A stretch of DNA of 64,000 nucleotides from JBBROS01 sp965213845 (GCA_965213845.1 CBDCAI010000005.1:310001-374000), one strand, 5' to 3'. Positions 7,959 to 16,352 are shown, numbered from the stretch's first letter. A program made the numbers and translations. Notes: generated by a model from the letters alone, not told the origin.

Positions 7959-8794
7959 TGACGGCGGGCGGCGTGGCCTACCGCGCGTCCGTCTGGGCGG
8001 TGCTGGCCTTCGTCGCGGGGCCGCTGCTGGTGATCATCTGGGTGGGGTTCTTCGCGAACGGGATCATCGCGTTCCCGCCGACGGGCTACACGCTCGGGTG
8101 GTATGCGCGGGCCTGGGCGACCGACGCGTTCCGGGACGGGTTCCAGCTGAGCCTGGGCGTCGCCGTGGCGGCGGCCGGCGGCAGCCTGGTGCTCGGGGTC
8201 CCCGCCAGCCTGGCTATCGCGCATCACCGCTTTCCCGGGCGCGAGGCCATCAACACGCTGCTGCTCGCGCCGCTGGTGGTGCCCGGGATCGTCGGCGGCG
8301 CGGCCCTCTATATCGCGCTGCTGGCGTTCGAATTCGCGACGGGCGTGCGGGTCGCGGGGACCCTTCCCGGCCTGCTGATCGCCCATACGTTGATCGCCAT
8401 CCCCTGGACGGTCCGGCTGGTGACGGCGTCGCTGCTGCGGGTGGACCGCTCGGTGATCGAGGCGGCGGTCAATCTCGGGGCGTCGCCGGCCCGGGCGTTC
8501 CGGCGCGTGACGATCCCGGCGATCCGGCCGGGGCTGGTGGCGGCGGGGCTGCTGTCGTTCGTCGTGTCGTTCATCGACCTGGAGAAGTCGCTGTTCCTGG
8601 TGGCGCCGGGGCGGACGACGCTGCAGATCGCGATCGTCAACTACTTGGAGTGGAACCTCGACCCGACCATCGCGGCGGTCGCCACGGTGCAGATCGGGAT
8701 CATCGCCGCCGCCCTGGTGGTCGCCGACCGGATGGTCGGCCTGACGCGTGTGTTTGAGGAGGCTGGATGTCGAGCGTCGATCTCGAGGGGCTGA
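7955..8794 (+). CDS. ABC transporter permease (PotC-like)
   Basis: A 279-residue second permease of the same importer. Membrane segments begin at about residue 13 (VLAFVAGPLLVIIWVGFF), and the EAA loop reads IEAAVNLGASPARAFRRVT. The start codon overlaps the stop of the first permease (ATGA at 7955), and the C-terminus overlaps the ATPase gene by 28 bp, so translation of all three is coupled. The last ten codons (CRASISRG end) are read in a different frame from the start of the ATPase. Standard length for PotC-type proteins. Confidence 0.9.
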   Translation: MMTAGGVAYRASVWAVLAFVAGPLLVIIWVGFFANGIIAFPPTGYTLGWYARAWATDAFRDGFQLSLGVAVAAAGGSLVLGVPASLAIAHHRFPGREAINTLLLAPLVVPGIVGGAALYIALLAFEFATGVRVAGTLPGLLIAHTLIAIPWTVRLVTASLLRVDRSVIEAAVNLGASPARAFRRVTIPAIRPGLVAAGLLSFVVSFIDLEKSLFLVAPGRTTLQIAIVNYLEWNLDPTIAAVATVQIGIIAAALVVADRMVGLTRVFEEAGCRASISRG

Positions 8795-9831
8795 GCCGGG
8801 TCTATGGCGGGGCCGCGGCGGTGACCGGGCTGACGCTGTCGGTCGCGGATGGGGAGTTCCTGGCGCTGCTGGGGCCGAGCGGCTGCGGCAAGACGACGAC
8901 GCTGCGGATGGTCGCGGGCTTCGTGGAGCCGAGCGCGGGACGGATCCGGATCGGGGGGCAGGATGTGACGCACGTGCCGCCGCACCGCCGCAACACGGGC
9001 ATGGTGTTCCAGAGCTATGCGCTGTTCCCGCACCTGACGGTGGCCGAGAATGTCGGGTTCGGGCTGGAGATGCGCGGGCGGAACCGGGCGGAGATCGAAG
9101 GCAAGGTGCGGCAGGCGCTGGACCGCGTGCGGCTGGGCGCGCTGGGGGGTCGCCACCCGCGGCAGCTCTCGGGCGGGCAGCAGCAGCGTGTGGCCCTGGC
9201 GCGGGCGCTTATCATCGAGCCCGAGGTGCTGCTGCTGGACGAGCCGTTGTCGAACCTGGATGCGAAGCTGCGGGGGGAGATGCGGGCCGAGATCCGCGCC
9301 TTGCAGCGGTCCTTGGGACTGACGACGATCCTGGTGACGCACGACCAGGAGGAGGCGTTCGCCGTCGCGGACCGGTTGGCCGTGATGAACGCGGGCCGGG
9401 TGGAGCAGGCGGGCACGCCGGCGGAGGTGTTCGAGACGCCGCGCAACCGGTTCGTTGCGGACTTCGTGGGGGTCGCGAACCTGCTGCCGGGGCGGTTGGC
9501 CGCGCCCGGCGTGTTCGTGCTGGCGGGCGGCGAGCCCGTGCGGCTCGCCCAGCTTGCGGTTGTTGCGGCGGCGAGCCTTCTGGCGATCCGGCCGGAGCGG
9601 ATAACGGTGCTGGCGGCCGCGGATGGAACATGGGCGAACCAGCTGCCGGGCCGGGTGCGAGAGGCGACGTACCTGGGCGGCGTCACGGAATACCGGATCG
9701 GGCTGGCGTCCGGCGCGGAGCTGGTGGCGCGGCAGACCCTTGCGCTTGAGGCCGCCGGGACGCGGTTCCAGGCCGGCGACGCGGTGGTCGCGGCCTGGAC
9801 GGAGCACGCGCCGCGGCTGGTGGCGGAATAG
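8767..9831 (+). CDS. ABC transporter ATP-binding protein (PotA-like)
   Basis: A 354-residue cytoplasmic ATPase energising the importer. Walker A is GPSGCGKTTT (about residues 38-47), the Q-loop lies in FQSYALFPHLT, the signature is LSGGQQQRVALARAL, Walker B is LLLDEP, and the switch His lies in VTHDQEEAF. The C-terminal 110 residues form the TOBE regulatory domain typical of PotA/MalK proteins. The start overlaps the preceding permease. The operon continues 46 bp later with the oxidase gene. Confidence 0.93.
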   Translation: MSSVDLEGLSRVYGGAAAVTGLTLSVADGEFLALLGPSGCGKTTTLRMVAGFVEPSAGRIRIGGQDVTHVPPHRRNTGMVFQSYALFPHLTVAENVGFGLEMRGRNRAEIEGKVRQALDRVRLGALGGRHPRQLSGGQQQRVALARALIIEPEVLLLDEPLSNLDAKLRGEMRAEIRALQRSLGLTTILVTHDQEEAFAVADRLAVMNAGRVEQAGTPAEVFETPRNRFVADFVGVANLLPGRLAAPGVFVLAGGEPVRLAQLAVVAAASLLAIRPERITVLAAADGTWANQLPGRVREATYLGGVTEYRIGLASGAELVARQTLALEAAGTRFQAGDAVVAAWTEHAPRLVAE

Positions 9832-9877
9832 GGCGGCGATTATAGGGTTGTCCGCCGGCCGAGGGGTGAAGCGAGCG

Positions 9878-11008
9878 ATGTACGACGTGATCGTGGTGGG
9901 CGTGGGCGGCATGGGCAGCGCCGCGTGCTGGCAGTTGGCCCGGCGGGGGCAGCGTGTGCTGGGCCTGGAGCGGTTCGACATCCCGAACGCCATGGGCTCG
10001 TCGCACGGGATCAGCCGGATCATCCGCCTGCCGTATTACGAGCATCCGGCCTACGTGCCCCTGCTGCTGCGCGCCTACGAGCTCTGGCAAGAGATCGAGC
10101 AGGTTTCGGGCCAGACCCTGCTGGTGACGACAGGGTCCGTCGACGGCGGCATCGAGGACGACCCGCTGTTCCAGGGCGCGCTGGCCTCGGCGCGGCTGCA
10201 TGGCCTGGCGCACGAGGTGCTGACCGGCACCGAGGTGAATGCGCGCTTCCCGGGATACCGGCTGGAGGCAGGGGCCCGCGCGGTGTTCCAGCCCCGCGGG
10301 GGCCTGCTGGCGAGCGAGCGGGCGATCGTCGCCCACGTGATGGCGGCGCAGGCGGAGGGCGCGGTCATCCAGGCGCGGGAGCGCGTGCAGGCGTGGGAGG
10401 CGGTCGGCGACGGGGTGCTGGTGCGGACGGACAAGGGGGAGTACCGCGCCAGGCGGCTGGTGCTGACCGCCGGCGCCTGGATGGCGGACCTGGTGCCGGC
10501 GCTGCGTGGGGTGGCGGTGCCGGAGCGGCAGGTCCTGGCCTGGTTGCAGCCACGTCGGCCGGAGCTGTTCAGCCCGGCGCGCTTCCCGGTGTTCAACCTC
10601 CAGGTCGCGGACGGCCGGTATTACGGGTTCCCGGTCTACGAGGTGCCCGGGTTCAAGTTCGGGCGCTATCACCACCGGATGGAGGCGACGACGGCGGAGG
10701 GGATGCGGCGCGAGGTGGATGCGGAGGACGAGGCGGTCCTCCGGGGCTTCGGCGAACGGTATTTCCCGGACGGATGCGGCCCGACGATGACGCTGCGGGC
10801 CTGCATGTTCACCAACACGCCCGACGAGCACTTCATCCTGGATCGGCACCCCGTCCACCAGCAGGTCGTCGTGGCCTCGCCGTGCTCGGGACATGGCTAC
10901 AAATTCTGTTCGGTGATCGGGGAGATCGTGGCCGACCTGGCCACGGGCCATGGCGAGACCCGGCACGACATCGCGTTCCTGCGGATGCGCGGCGCGACCG
11001 TGCCGTAG
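9878..11008 (+). CDS. FAD-dependent N-methyl amino acid oxidase (sarcosine/N-methyltryptophan oxidase type)
   Basis: A 376-residue monomeric flavoenzyme that removes N-methyl groups (sarcosine + O2 to glycine, formaldehyde and H2O2 in characterised relatives). The N-terminal dinucleotide-binding motif is VIVVGVGGMGSAACWQLA. The family substrate/FAD region SSHGISRIIRLPYYEHPAYV is present. The cysteine in CMFTNTPDEHF matches the residue that carries covalent FAD in monomeric sarcosine oxidase, and SPCSGHGYKFC is the conserved C-terminal loop. It is the last gene of the LysR-linked operon; with the upstream cysteine hydrolase it would complete N-carbamoylsarcosine to sarcosine to glycine. That pathway is inference; the enzyme family is secure. 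Confidence 0.88.
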   Translation: MYDVIVVGVGGMGSAACWQLARRGQRVLGLERFDIPNAMGSSHGISRIIRLPYYEHPAYVPLLLRAYELWQEIEQVSGQTLLVTTGSVDGGIEDDPLFQGALASARLHGLAHEVLTGTEVNARFPGYRLEAGARAVFQPRGGLLASERAIVAHVMAAQAEGAVIQARERVQAWEAVGDGVLVRTDKGEYRARRLVLTAGAWMADLVPALRGVAVPERQVLAWLQPRRPELFSPARFPVFNLQVADGRYYGFPVYEVPGFKFGRYHHRMEATTAEGMRREVDAEDEAVLRGFGERYFPDGCGPTMTLRACMFTNTPDEHFILDRHPVHQQVVVASPCSGHGYKFCSVIGEIVADLATGHGETRHDIAFLRMRGATVP

Positions 11009-11024
11009 CGGGAAGGCGGATCTT

Positions 11025-11063
11025 GCAGCGATCCACAGGCTTGCTGTTTGCCACGATCGCTGC
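11025..11063 (+). terminator. Hairpin after the oxidase operon
   Basis: Arms GCAGCGATC (11025-11033) and GATCGCTGC (11055-11063) form a perfect 9-bp stem 16 bp after the oxidase stop. The loop is long (21 nt) and no T-tract follows, so it may be a rho-assisted or mRNA-stabilising structure. Confidence 0.45.
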
Positions 11064-11232
11064 GGCCCTCCCCGCAATGACGCACGGTCTCCGGCTCGCG
11101 TGCGCATCTGCCTGGCGCCGTGGGGTCTGGACAGCTTGCCCACCGGCGCTCACCGGATCTCTGGCATGATGGGCCGAGCCGCTGCAACGTCGGGGCTGGC
11201 GACGGTGTCGGCGCCTGTTTGAGGGAACAACC

Positions 11233-11784
11233 ATGGATCATCACAAGATCGCCGTCGTCGTCGGGAGCCTGCGCCGCGACTCGTTCAACCGAAAACTTGC
11301 CGATGCCATCACGCGGCTGGGGCCGGCCGGGTTCGCGTTCGAGCAGGTGGAGATCGCTGGGCTCCCGCTTTACAACCAGGACGACGATGCGAGCCCGGCA
11401 GCCGCCGTCGTGCGCCTGAAGGAGCAGATCGCGTCCGCCCAAGGCGTCCTGTTCGTCACGCCCGAGTACAACCGCTCCGTTCCCGGCGTTCTCAAGAACG
11501 CCATCGACCACGCCTCGCGCCCCTACGGGCACAGCGCCTGGACCGGGAAACCGGCTAGGATCCTGGGCGTCTCGATCGGCGCGATCGGGACCGCGACGGC
11601 GCAACAGCACCTCCGAAACATCCTCGCCTACCTCGACATGCCGACGCTGGGGCAGCCCGAGGCGTTCATCCAGGCGAAAGAGGGCCTGTTCGACGAAGCC
11701 GGGAACATCGGCCCGGCCAGCAAGGGGTTTCTGCAGAGCTGGATGGACCGTTACGTCGCCTGGGTGACGCGGCACGCAGCCTGA
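11233..11784 (+). CDS. NADPH-dependent FMN reductase (chromate/quinone reductase type)
   Basis: A 183-residue flavodoxin-fold reductase. The FMN phosphate loop is GSLRRDSFNRKLA (residues 10-22), and the second FMN contact is the conserved TPEYNRSVPGVLKNAIDHASRP, with G-S-N and PEYN marks of the NADPH-dependent FMN reductase family (ChrR/YieF, azoreductase-like). Members reduce quinones, chromate or azo dyes by two-electron transfer and protect against redox cycling. It stands alone with AGGGAACAACC before the ATG, and the antiporter gene follows 23 bp later, so the two may be co-transcribed. Substrate unknown. Confidence 0.87.
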   Translation: MDHHKIAVVVGSLRRDSFNRKLADAITRLGPAGFAFEQVEIAGLPLYNQDDDASPAAAVVRLKEQIASAQGVLFVTPEYNRSVPGVLKNAIDHASRPYGHSAWTGKPARILGVSIGAIGTATAQQHLRNILAYLDMPTLGQPEAFIQAKEGLFDEAGNIGPASKGFLQSWMDRYVAWVTRHAA

Positions 11785-11807
11785 TCCGGGCCACGAGGGA
11801 GCGACGC

Positions 11808-13007
11808 ATGGCTTCAGCGCACGAGATCATCCTGGTGGCCGGGCTCCTGTGCCTGGTCGCCATATTCGCGGGGCTGATCTCCTCCCGCGTCGGGACGCCC
11901 CTGTTGCTGGTCTTCATCGGCATCGGCATGCTCGCCGGGGAGGACGGGCCGGGGGGCATCCAGTTCGACGACTTCCGGGCCGCCTACCTGATCGGCAGCC
12001 TGGCTCTCGCGGCGATCCTGTTCCAGGGCGGACTCAGCACCGAGCGCGGCATGATCCAGCAGGCGCTCTGGCCGTCGATCGCCCTCGCGACGGTCGGGGT
12101 GGCGGTCAGCGCGGGCCTGGTCGGCGCCGCGGTCTTACTGCTGTTCGGGGTGTCATGGCCGGAGGCGCTGCTGCTCGGGGCCGTCACGGCCCCGACCGAC
12201 GCGGCGGCCGTGTCCGTCCTGCTGCGGGTCTCCCGGATCTCGGTGCCGTCCCGCGTCACGGCGGCGCTGGAGGTGGAGTCGGGTCTGAACGACCCGATGA
12301 GCGTGTTCCTGACGGTGGGCCTGGTCGAACTCCTGACCGTGCCGGGGGGCCTGGGCGCGGGTCGTGCGGCGCTGCTTTTCGCCGAGGAGATGGGCGGGGG
12401 GGCAGCCATCGGGGTCGCCAGCGGCACCCTTCTGCTGTGGCTGTTCCGCACCCTGAACGTGGAGCGCTCGGTCTACCCCGTTCTGGCCGTCGGCGGGGCC
12501 CTCGCGATCTTCGGGGCGTCCCAGGTGTTCGGCGCAAGCGGGTTCCTGGCCGTGTACCTGGCGGGCGTGGTCCTCGGCAACGCGGACCACCCGGCCCGGC
12601 AGCCCATCACCCGCTTCTTCGGCGCGCTCGGATGGCTCGCCCAGATCGCGCTGTTCCTGATGCTCGGCCTGCTGGTCACGCCGCACGAGCTGCCGCCCGT
12701 GATCCTGCCCGCCCTCGCCGTGTCGGCGGTCCTGATCCTGGTCGCCCGGCCGGCCGGCGTGCTGGCGTGCCTGCTGCCGTTCCGTTGGACGGTGCCCGAG
12801 GCGGCGTTCGTGGCCTGGGCCGGGCTGCGGGGCGCCGTGCCGATCTTCCTGACCATCATCCCGCTGCTCGCGGGCGTCAGGAGCGGGAGGATGCTGTTCA
12901 ACATCGTGTTCGTGGCCGTGATCGTCTCGGTCGCCGTCCAGGGATGGACCGCGGCCCCGGCCGCACGGCTGCTCGGGCTGAAGGAGGACGAGGCTCCCGG
13001 GCACTGA
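11808..13007 (+). CDS. CPA1-family cation/proton antiporter, NhaP2-like but short
   Basis: A 399-residue membrane protein with about 12 hydrophobic segments from the N-terminus (IILVAGLLCLVAIFAGLISS). The CPA1 ion-binding Asp motif is LEVESGLNDPMSVFLT, and the family's GAVTAPTDAAAVSVLL stretch precedes it. Characterised NhaP2/CvrA proteins exchange K+ or Na+ for H+ and carry a cytosolic TrkA-C (RCK) domain of about 170 residues; here the protein stops after the last helix (RLLGLKEDEAPGH), so that regulatory domain is absent. GAGGGAGCG precedes the ATG. It probably follows the FMN reductase in one transcript and ends at a convergent hairpin. Confidence 0.85.
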   Translation: MASAHEIILVAGLLCLVAIFAGLISSRVGTPLLLVFIGIGMLAGEDGPGGIQFDDFRAAYLIGSLALAAILFQGGLSTERGMIQQALWPSIALATVGVAVSAGLVGAAVLLLFGVSWPEALLLGAVTAPTDAAAVSVLLRVSRISVPSRVTAALEVESGLNDPMSVFLTVGLVELLTVPGGLGAGRAALLFAEEMGGGAAIGVASGTLLLWLFRTLNVERSVYPVLAVGGALAIFGASQVFGASGFLAVYLAGVVLGNADHPARQPITRFFGALGWLAQIALFLMLGLLVTPHELPPVILPALAVSAVLILVARPAGVLACLLPFRWTVPEAAFVAWAGLRGAVPIFLTIIPLLAGVRSGRMLFNIVFVAVIVSVAVQGWTAAPAARLLGLKEDEAPGH

Positions 13008-13020
13008 ACGGGCTGCAAGG

Positions 13021-13054
13021 GTCCAGCCGACGAGCCACACGCCGGCGGCTGGAC
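13021..13054. terminator. Bidirectional hairpin terminator
   Basis: Arms GTCCAGCCG (13021-13029) and CGGCTGGAC (13046-13054) form a perfect 9-bp stem in the 47-bp gap between the convergent antiporter and dioxygenase genes. The 3' arm touches the dioxygenase stop codon. Confidence 0.65.
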
Positions 13055-13932
13055 TAGGTGTTCGTCTGATCCGCAGGGATGCCGGGAGGCAGCGCCGCGG
13101 CCCCGGTCTCCTTCTCGCAGATCGCTTCGGCGCCGAGGGCATGGCACGTCATCGACAGCGAACCCATCGAGTAGCCTCGCATGATCGGCGTGGACTTGCT
13201 TCCCTCGGCCGCAGCGAGCCCGGCCAGGTACAGCAATGGGATGAAATGCTCCGGCGTGGGCACGGCCTGGGCGTAATCGGAATGTTCCGTGATCCTGAGG
13301 ATGTCGGCCGGGTCTTTCGCCATCTGCGCGACCACCGCGTCGTCGAAGCGCTCCGCCCAGTCGAACGCGCTGTTCGGCTTGTTGCGTTGAACCTGGCGAA
13401 GATTGTGCACCACGTTCCCGCTGCCCAGGATGGCGATGCCCCTGTCACGCAGCGATGCCAGCCGCTGCGCGAGCTGGACGTGATATTCGAGCGAGCGCAG
13501 GGCGTTGATCGAGAGCTGCACGACAGGCACGTCGGCGTTGGGATAGAGGTGGGTCAGCACGGACCAGGTGCCGTGGTCCAGGCCCCACTGGTCCCGATCG
13601 AGCCCGACCCATTCCGGCTTGACGACCTCCTCGACCTCCTGCGCCACGTCGGGTGCGCCCGGTGCCGGATAGTCGAACGTCGCCAGCGCCTCGGGAAACC
13701 CATAGAAGTCGTGGATCGTTCTCGGCCGGGGCATCGCCGTCACGGCGGTCGCCCCGAAATACCAGTGCGCCGAGATGACGAGCAGAGCCCGCGGACGCGG
13801 CAGGACTTCGCCGAGTCTGCGCCAGCCTTCGGTGAAGCCGTTCCGCTCCAGCGTGTTCATCGGGCTGCCGTGCCCGATGAACAACGAAGGCATCCTGCCG
13901 GGGTGGACGATCCCGGAGGGCAGGTTCGTCAT
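13054..13932 (-). CDS. DODA-type class III extradiol ring-cleavage dioxygenase
   Basis: A 292-residue LigB-superfamily enzyme related to YgiD (4,5-DOPA extradiol dioxygenase). Metal-binding histidines are seen in FIGHGSPM (about residue 21), ISAHW (57), GNVVHNL (about 177) and TPEHFIPL (about 234), with the conserved LDHGTW at about 119-124. Relatives use Fe(II) or Zn(II) to open catechol rings such as L-DOPA. It is a single gene, convergent with the antiporter and transcribed toward the hairpin at 13021. Physiological substrate unknown. Confidence 0.87.
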   Translation of the reverse strand: MTNLPSGIVHPGRMPSLFIGHGSPMNTLERNGFTEGWRRLGEVLPRPRALLVISAHWYFGATAVTAMPRPRTIHDFYGFPEALATFDYPAPGAPDVAQEVEEVVKPEWVGLDRDQWGLDHGTWSVLTHLYPNADVPVVQLSINALRSLEYHVQLAQRLASLRDRGIAILGSGNVVHNLRQVQRNKPNSAFDWAERFDDAVVAQMAKDPADILRITEHSDYAQAVPTPEHFIPLLYLAGLAAAEGSKSTPIMRGYSMGSLSMTCHALGAEAICEKETGAAALPPGIPADQTNT

Positions 13933-14069
13933 GGGTCCAGCCTTTCGTCGAGGGAGCTTGTTCTGTGTCTTAGTCCGAGGTTACGCCGGCGACCAGGGAG
14001 CAACCGGGCGCCGCCCGGCCCGAAGCCGTCGAGACCGGCGGCCGAGCCCGCTGCGGCACGCGGCAGGCG

Positions 14070-14255
14070 GTGCCATGGGCCGGGCTGCGCCCCATGATGC
14101 CGGACATGATGCCGCGGGTGATGCAGGGGAAGAACCCCCGTGTGTTCTACAACACCGGTCACGGGCATCTGGGCTGGACATTGTCGGCGGCGCCGGCCGA
14201 TGCGGTCGCGGCTTTGGCGACGGGCCGGAGGAACGAGGGGGGACCGACGGGATGA
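14070..14255 (+). pseudogene. C-terminal remnant of a DadA-like D-amino acid dehydrogenase
   Basis: An open frame of about 60 residues reading VPWAGLRPMMPDMMPRV ... YNTGHGHLGWTLSAA matches the C-terminal FAD-binding block of D-amino acid dehydrogenases (canonical WCGLRPMTPD... and NTGHGTLGWT). No dinucleotide-binding N-terminus exists upstream: the frame before 14064 (RARCGTRQA and earlier) looks unrelated and abuts the divergent dioxygenase start. Roughly 350 residues are missing. I read it as a relic left by deletion; it is too complete at the C-terminus to be chance. It ends 67 bp before the convergent FAD gene. Confidence 0.75.
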
Positions 14256-14322
14256 ACATGCCCCTGTCTCCGGTTGCAGGCGCCTTCATGACGGTGTTTG
14301 AAGAACACCACGTCATCGCGCT

Positions 14323-15750
14323 TCAATCCGAGGCGTTCGCGGTCCCGGCGACACCCTGACGCGACCGATCCGCCGCGGCCTGTCCGGCGATCGCGCCGAG
14401 CGACACCGCCGAAAGCAGTCCGTTTCCCGAGAGATAGCCCGAAGCGACCCGGCCGGACACGCCACAAGCGGCTCCGCCGGCCGCGAACAGGTTGGTGAAC
14501 GGCCGGCCTGCCCGGTCGAGCACCGTGGCGTTCGCGTCCACGGCGAGCCCGCCCTGGGTGTGGAACAAGGCCCCCGTGACGCGGACCGCGCAGTAGGGCG
14601 GCTGCAATGCCGCAACGTTGGCGAAGCTGCGGCCATGGTGGTCCGTGCCGCCCGCCAGTTTCAGGGTCGCGACCTGGTGCAGGCTCGCCTCGAGCGCCTC
14701 GGGTGGCACCTTCATCGCGGCGGCGAGCGCGGCGGGGTCGTTGGCGGACAGGATGATGCCCGCGGCTTCGGCCTGGCGGAAGTCTTCGAACTGGCGGGCG
14801 ATGCCCGCGATGCGGCTGTCGAACACCGTCCATGCGATGCCGCCGGGCTGCTGCAGCACGACGGCGGCCTGTTCCGAATAGCCGAGCGCCTCGTTCGAGA
14901 AGCGGGCACCGCCGGTGTTCACCTGGAAGCCGCCCTCGGTGATGGTGGCCCAGGTGATCAGGATCCCGGCGGGATGGGCAACGGAGCCATGGCCCTGATG
15001 GCCCGACAGGTCCCGCGTGGCGGCGCCGAGCGCCTCGCCCCATAGCAGGGCCTCGCCCTGGTTGCCGGCATGGCCGAAATACAGCGCGCCCGACAGCTCC
15101 GGCACATGCTGGGCCACCAGGTCGCGGTTGCCGCCGTAGCCGTTGCAGGCGAGCACCAGCGCGTCGCAGCCGACGTGCTCGACCGTGCCGTCGGGCCTGG
15201 CATAGGCAAGGCCGCGGATGCGCCGGCCGGCGTCGATGAACAAGGTGGTGACCTGGGCGTCGCACAGGACGTCGATCCCGGCTTTCGTGGCGGCGTGGGT
15301 CAGCCGGTCCATCAGCTCGGCGCCGGAGCGGGTGGGCAGGCCGTGCATGCGGCGAGCGCTGTGGCCGGGATAGTTGAAGTCGGCGATCACCGAGAAGGCC
15401 AGGCCGTGGGTGTCCGCGAGCCATTCGAGGACGGTGCCGCAGCGCCGGGTCAGGGCGTCGACGAGGACCGGGTCCGGCTCGTCATGCGCCTTGGCCATGA
15501 TGTCGGCGGCGAAGCGGGCGGGGCTGTCCTCGATGCCGGCCGCGCGTTGCCACCGTGTGCCGGCTGCCGGCACCAGCCCGGCGGACAGGGCGGTCGAGCC
15601 GCGGGGCAGCGCATCGCGCTCCAGCACGAGCACGGCCGCCCCGTCAGCGAAGGCAGTGAGGGCGGCCACCAGGCCGGCCGCCCCGGCCCCCACGACGATC
15701 ACGGGGACATGAGCCTCGAACACGATCCCCGCCGCCGGTGCGACGGTCAT
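14323..15750 (-). CDS. FAD-dependent dehydrogenase/fumarate-reductase-type flavoprotein
   Basis: A 475-residue flavoprotein of the FAD_binding_2 class (fumarate reductase, ketosteroid dehydrogenase, tricarballylate dehydrogenase). The N-terminal motif is VIVVGAGAAGLVAALTAFADG, followed by LERDALPRGSTALSAGLVPAAG. The C-terminal FAD segment reads LFAAGGAACGVSGRVAS and GYLSGNGLLSAVSLGAIAG. Enzymes of this class oxidise or reduce a C-C bond next to a carbonyl or carboxylate. The start ATG overlaps the isochorismatase-fold stop (ATGA at 15747-15750). The last gene of the minus-strand catabolic operon, it could introduce or remove the double bond acted on by the LeuCD-like hydratase (inference). 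Confidence 0.85.
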   Translation of the reverse strand: MTVAPAAGIVFEAHVPVIVVGAGAAGLVAALTAFADGAAVLVLERDALPRGSTALSAGLVPAAGTRWQRAAGIEDSPARFAADIMAKAHDEPDPVLVDALTRRCGTVLEWLADTHGLAFSVIADFNYPGHSARRMHGLPTRSGAELMDRLTHAATKAGIDVLCDAQVTTLFIDAGRRIRGLAYARPDGTVEHVGCDALVLACNGYGGNRDLVAQHVPELSGALYFGHAGNQGEALLWGEALGAATRDLSGHQGHGSVAHPAGILITWATITEGGFQVNTGGARFSNEALGYSEQAAVVLQQPGGIAWTVFDSRIAGIARQFEDFRQAEAAGIILSANDPAALAAAMKVPPEALEASLHQVATLKLAGGTDHHGRSFANVAALQPPYCAVRVTGALFHTQGGLAVDANATVLDRAGRPFTNLFAAGGAACGVSGRVASGYLSGNGLLSAVSLGAIAGQAAADRSRQGVAGTANASD

Positions 15751-16352
15751 GCCAGCTCCTCCAAGATGGTCGCGATATCCGTCACGCGGCATACCGGGCG
15801 CAGCGCGTCGATCGCGGTCCGGTGCACGGCGTCGGTGAAGGCGGCGCAGCCATCCTCGAGCACGGTCACGTCGAAGTCGCGCACATGCGCCTCGCGCACG
15901 GTCGAGGCGACGCCGCCGTTGGTCACGATGCCGCAGGCGAGCAGCCGGGTGATGCCGACCCGGCGCAGCACCCATTCCAGCCGGCTCATGTAGAAAGCGG
16001 AATACGCGACCTTCTCCACCGAGAGGTCCGCAGGCTGCAGCCCGTCGATCATTTGGTGGCCCCAGGCGCCGGGGCAGAAGTCGCCCATGGTGAGGAAGGG
16101 TCGCAACGCCAGCAGATGCGGCGAGATCAAGGGCGCGCCGCCGCGGCCCGGGACCAGCGTGAACTGCGTCTGCACCACCCAGCCGCCGCCCGTGCGGAGT
16201 CGATCGGCCAGCGGTTTCAACCGGGCGGCCAGGCCAGCGATGCCGGGCGTGCCCAGCCCGGCGCGGCCATAGGCGCCCTCGGGGTGCACGAAGTCGTTCT
16301 GCAGGTCGCAGACCAGCAGCGCCGTGTGGGCCAGGGGAGCTGCCGGGGTCAA
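15747..16352 (-). CDS. Isochorismatase-fold hydrolase lacking the nucleophilic cysteine
   Basis: A 201-residue isochorismatase-family protein. Asp is seen in LLVCDLQNDFVHPEGA and Lys in VEKVAYSAFYMSRLEW, but the nucleophile position is Gly147 (CGIVTNGGVASTVREA, where amidase members have Cys before Val). True isochorismatases also lack this Cys and work by acid catalysis, so amidase activity should not be assumed. The start is a TTG at 16352 that overlaps the HyuA stop (TTGA), and the gene ends ATGA on the FAD gene; both overlaps support this unusual start. As part of the operon it may hydrolyse an intermediate after HyuAB; the bond is unknown. Confidence 0.8.
   Translation of the reverse strand: MTPAAPLAHTALLVCDLQNDFVHPEGAYGRAGLGTPGIAGLAARLKPLADRLRTGGGWVVQTQFTLVPGRGGAPLISPHLLALRPFLTMGDFCPGAWGHQMIDGLQPADLSVEKVAYSAFYMSRLEWVLRRVGITRLLACGIVTNGGVASTVREAHVRDFDVTVLEDGCAAFTDAVHRTAIDALRPVCRVTDIATILEELA

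Noticed and set aside
11984..13142. Long minus-strand frames opposite the antiporter
   Set aside because: Shadow frames with no domains; the antiporter's membrane segments and ND motif explain the plus strand.
15070..15993. 307-codon plus-strand frame opposite the FAD gene
   Set aside because: No recognisable domains, no ribosome site; the minus-strand operon overlaps (ATGA, TTGA) are decisive.
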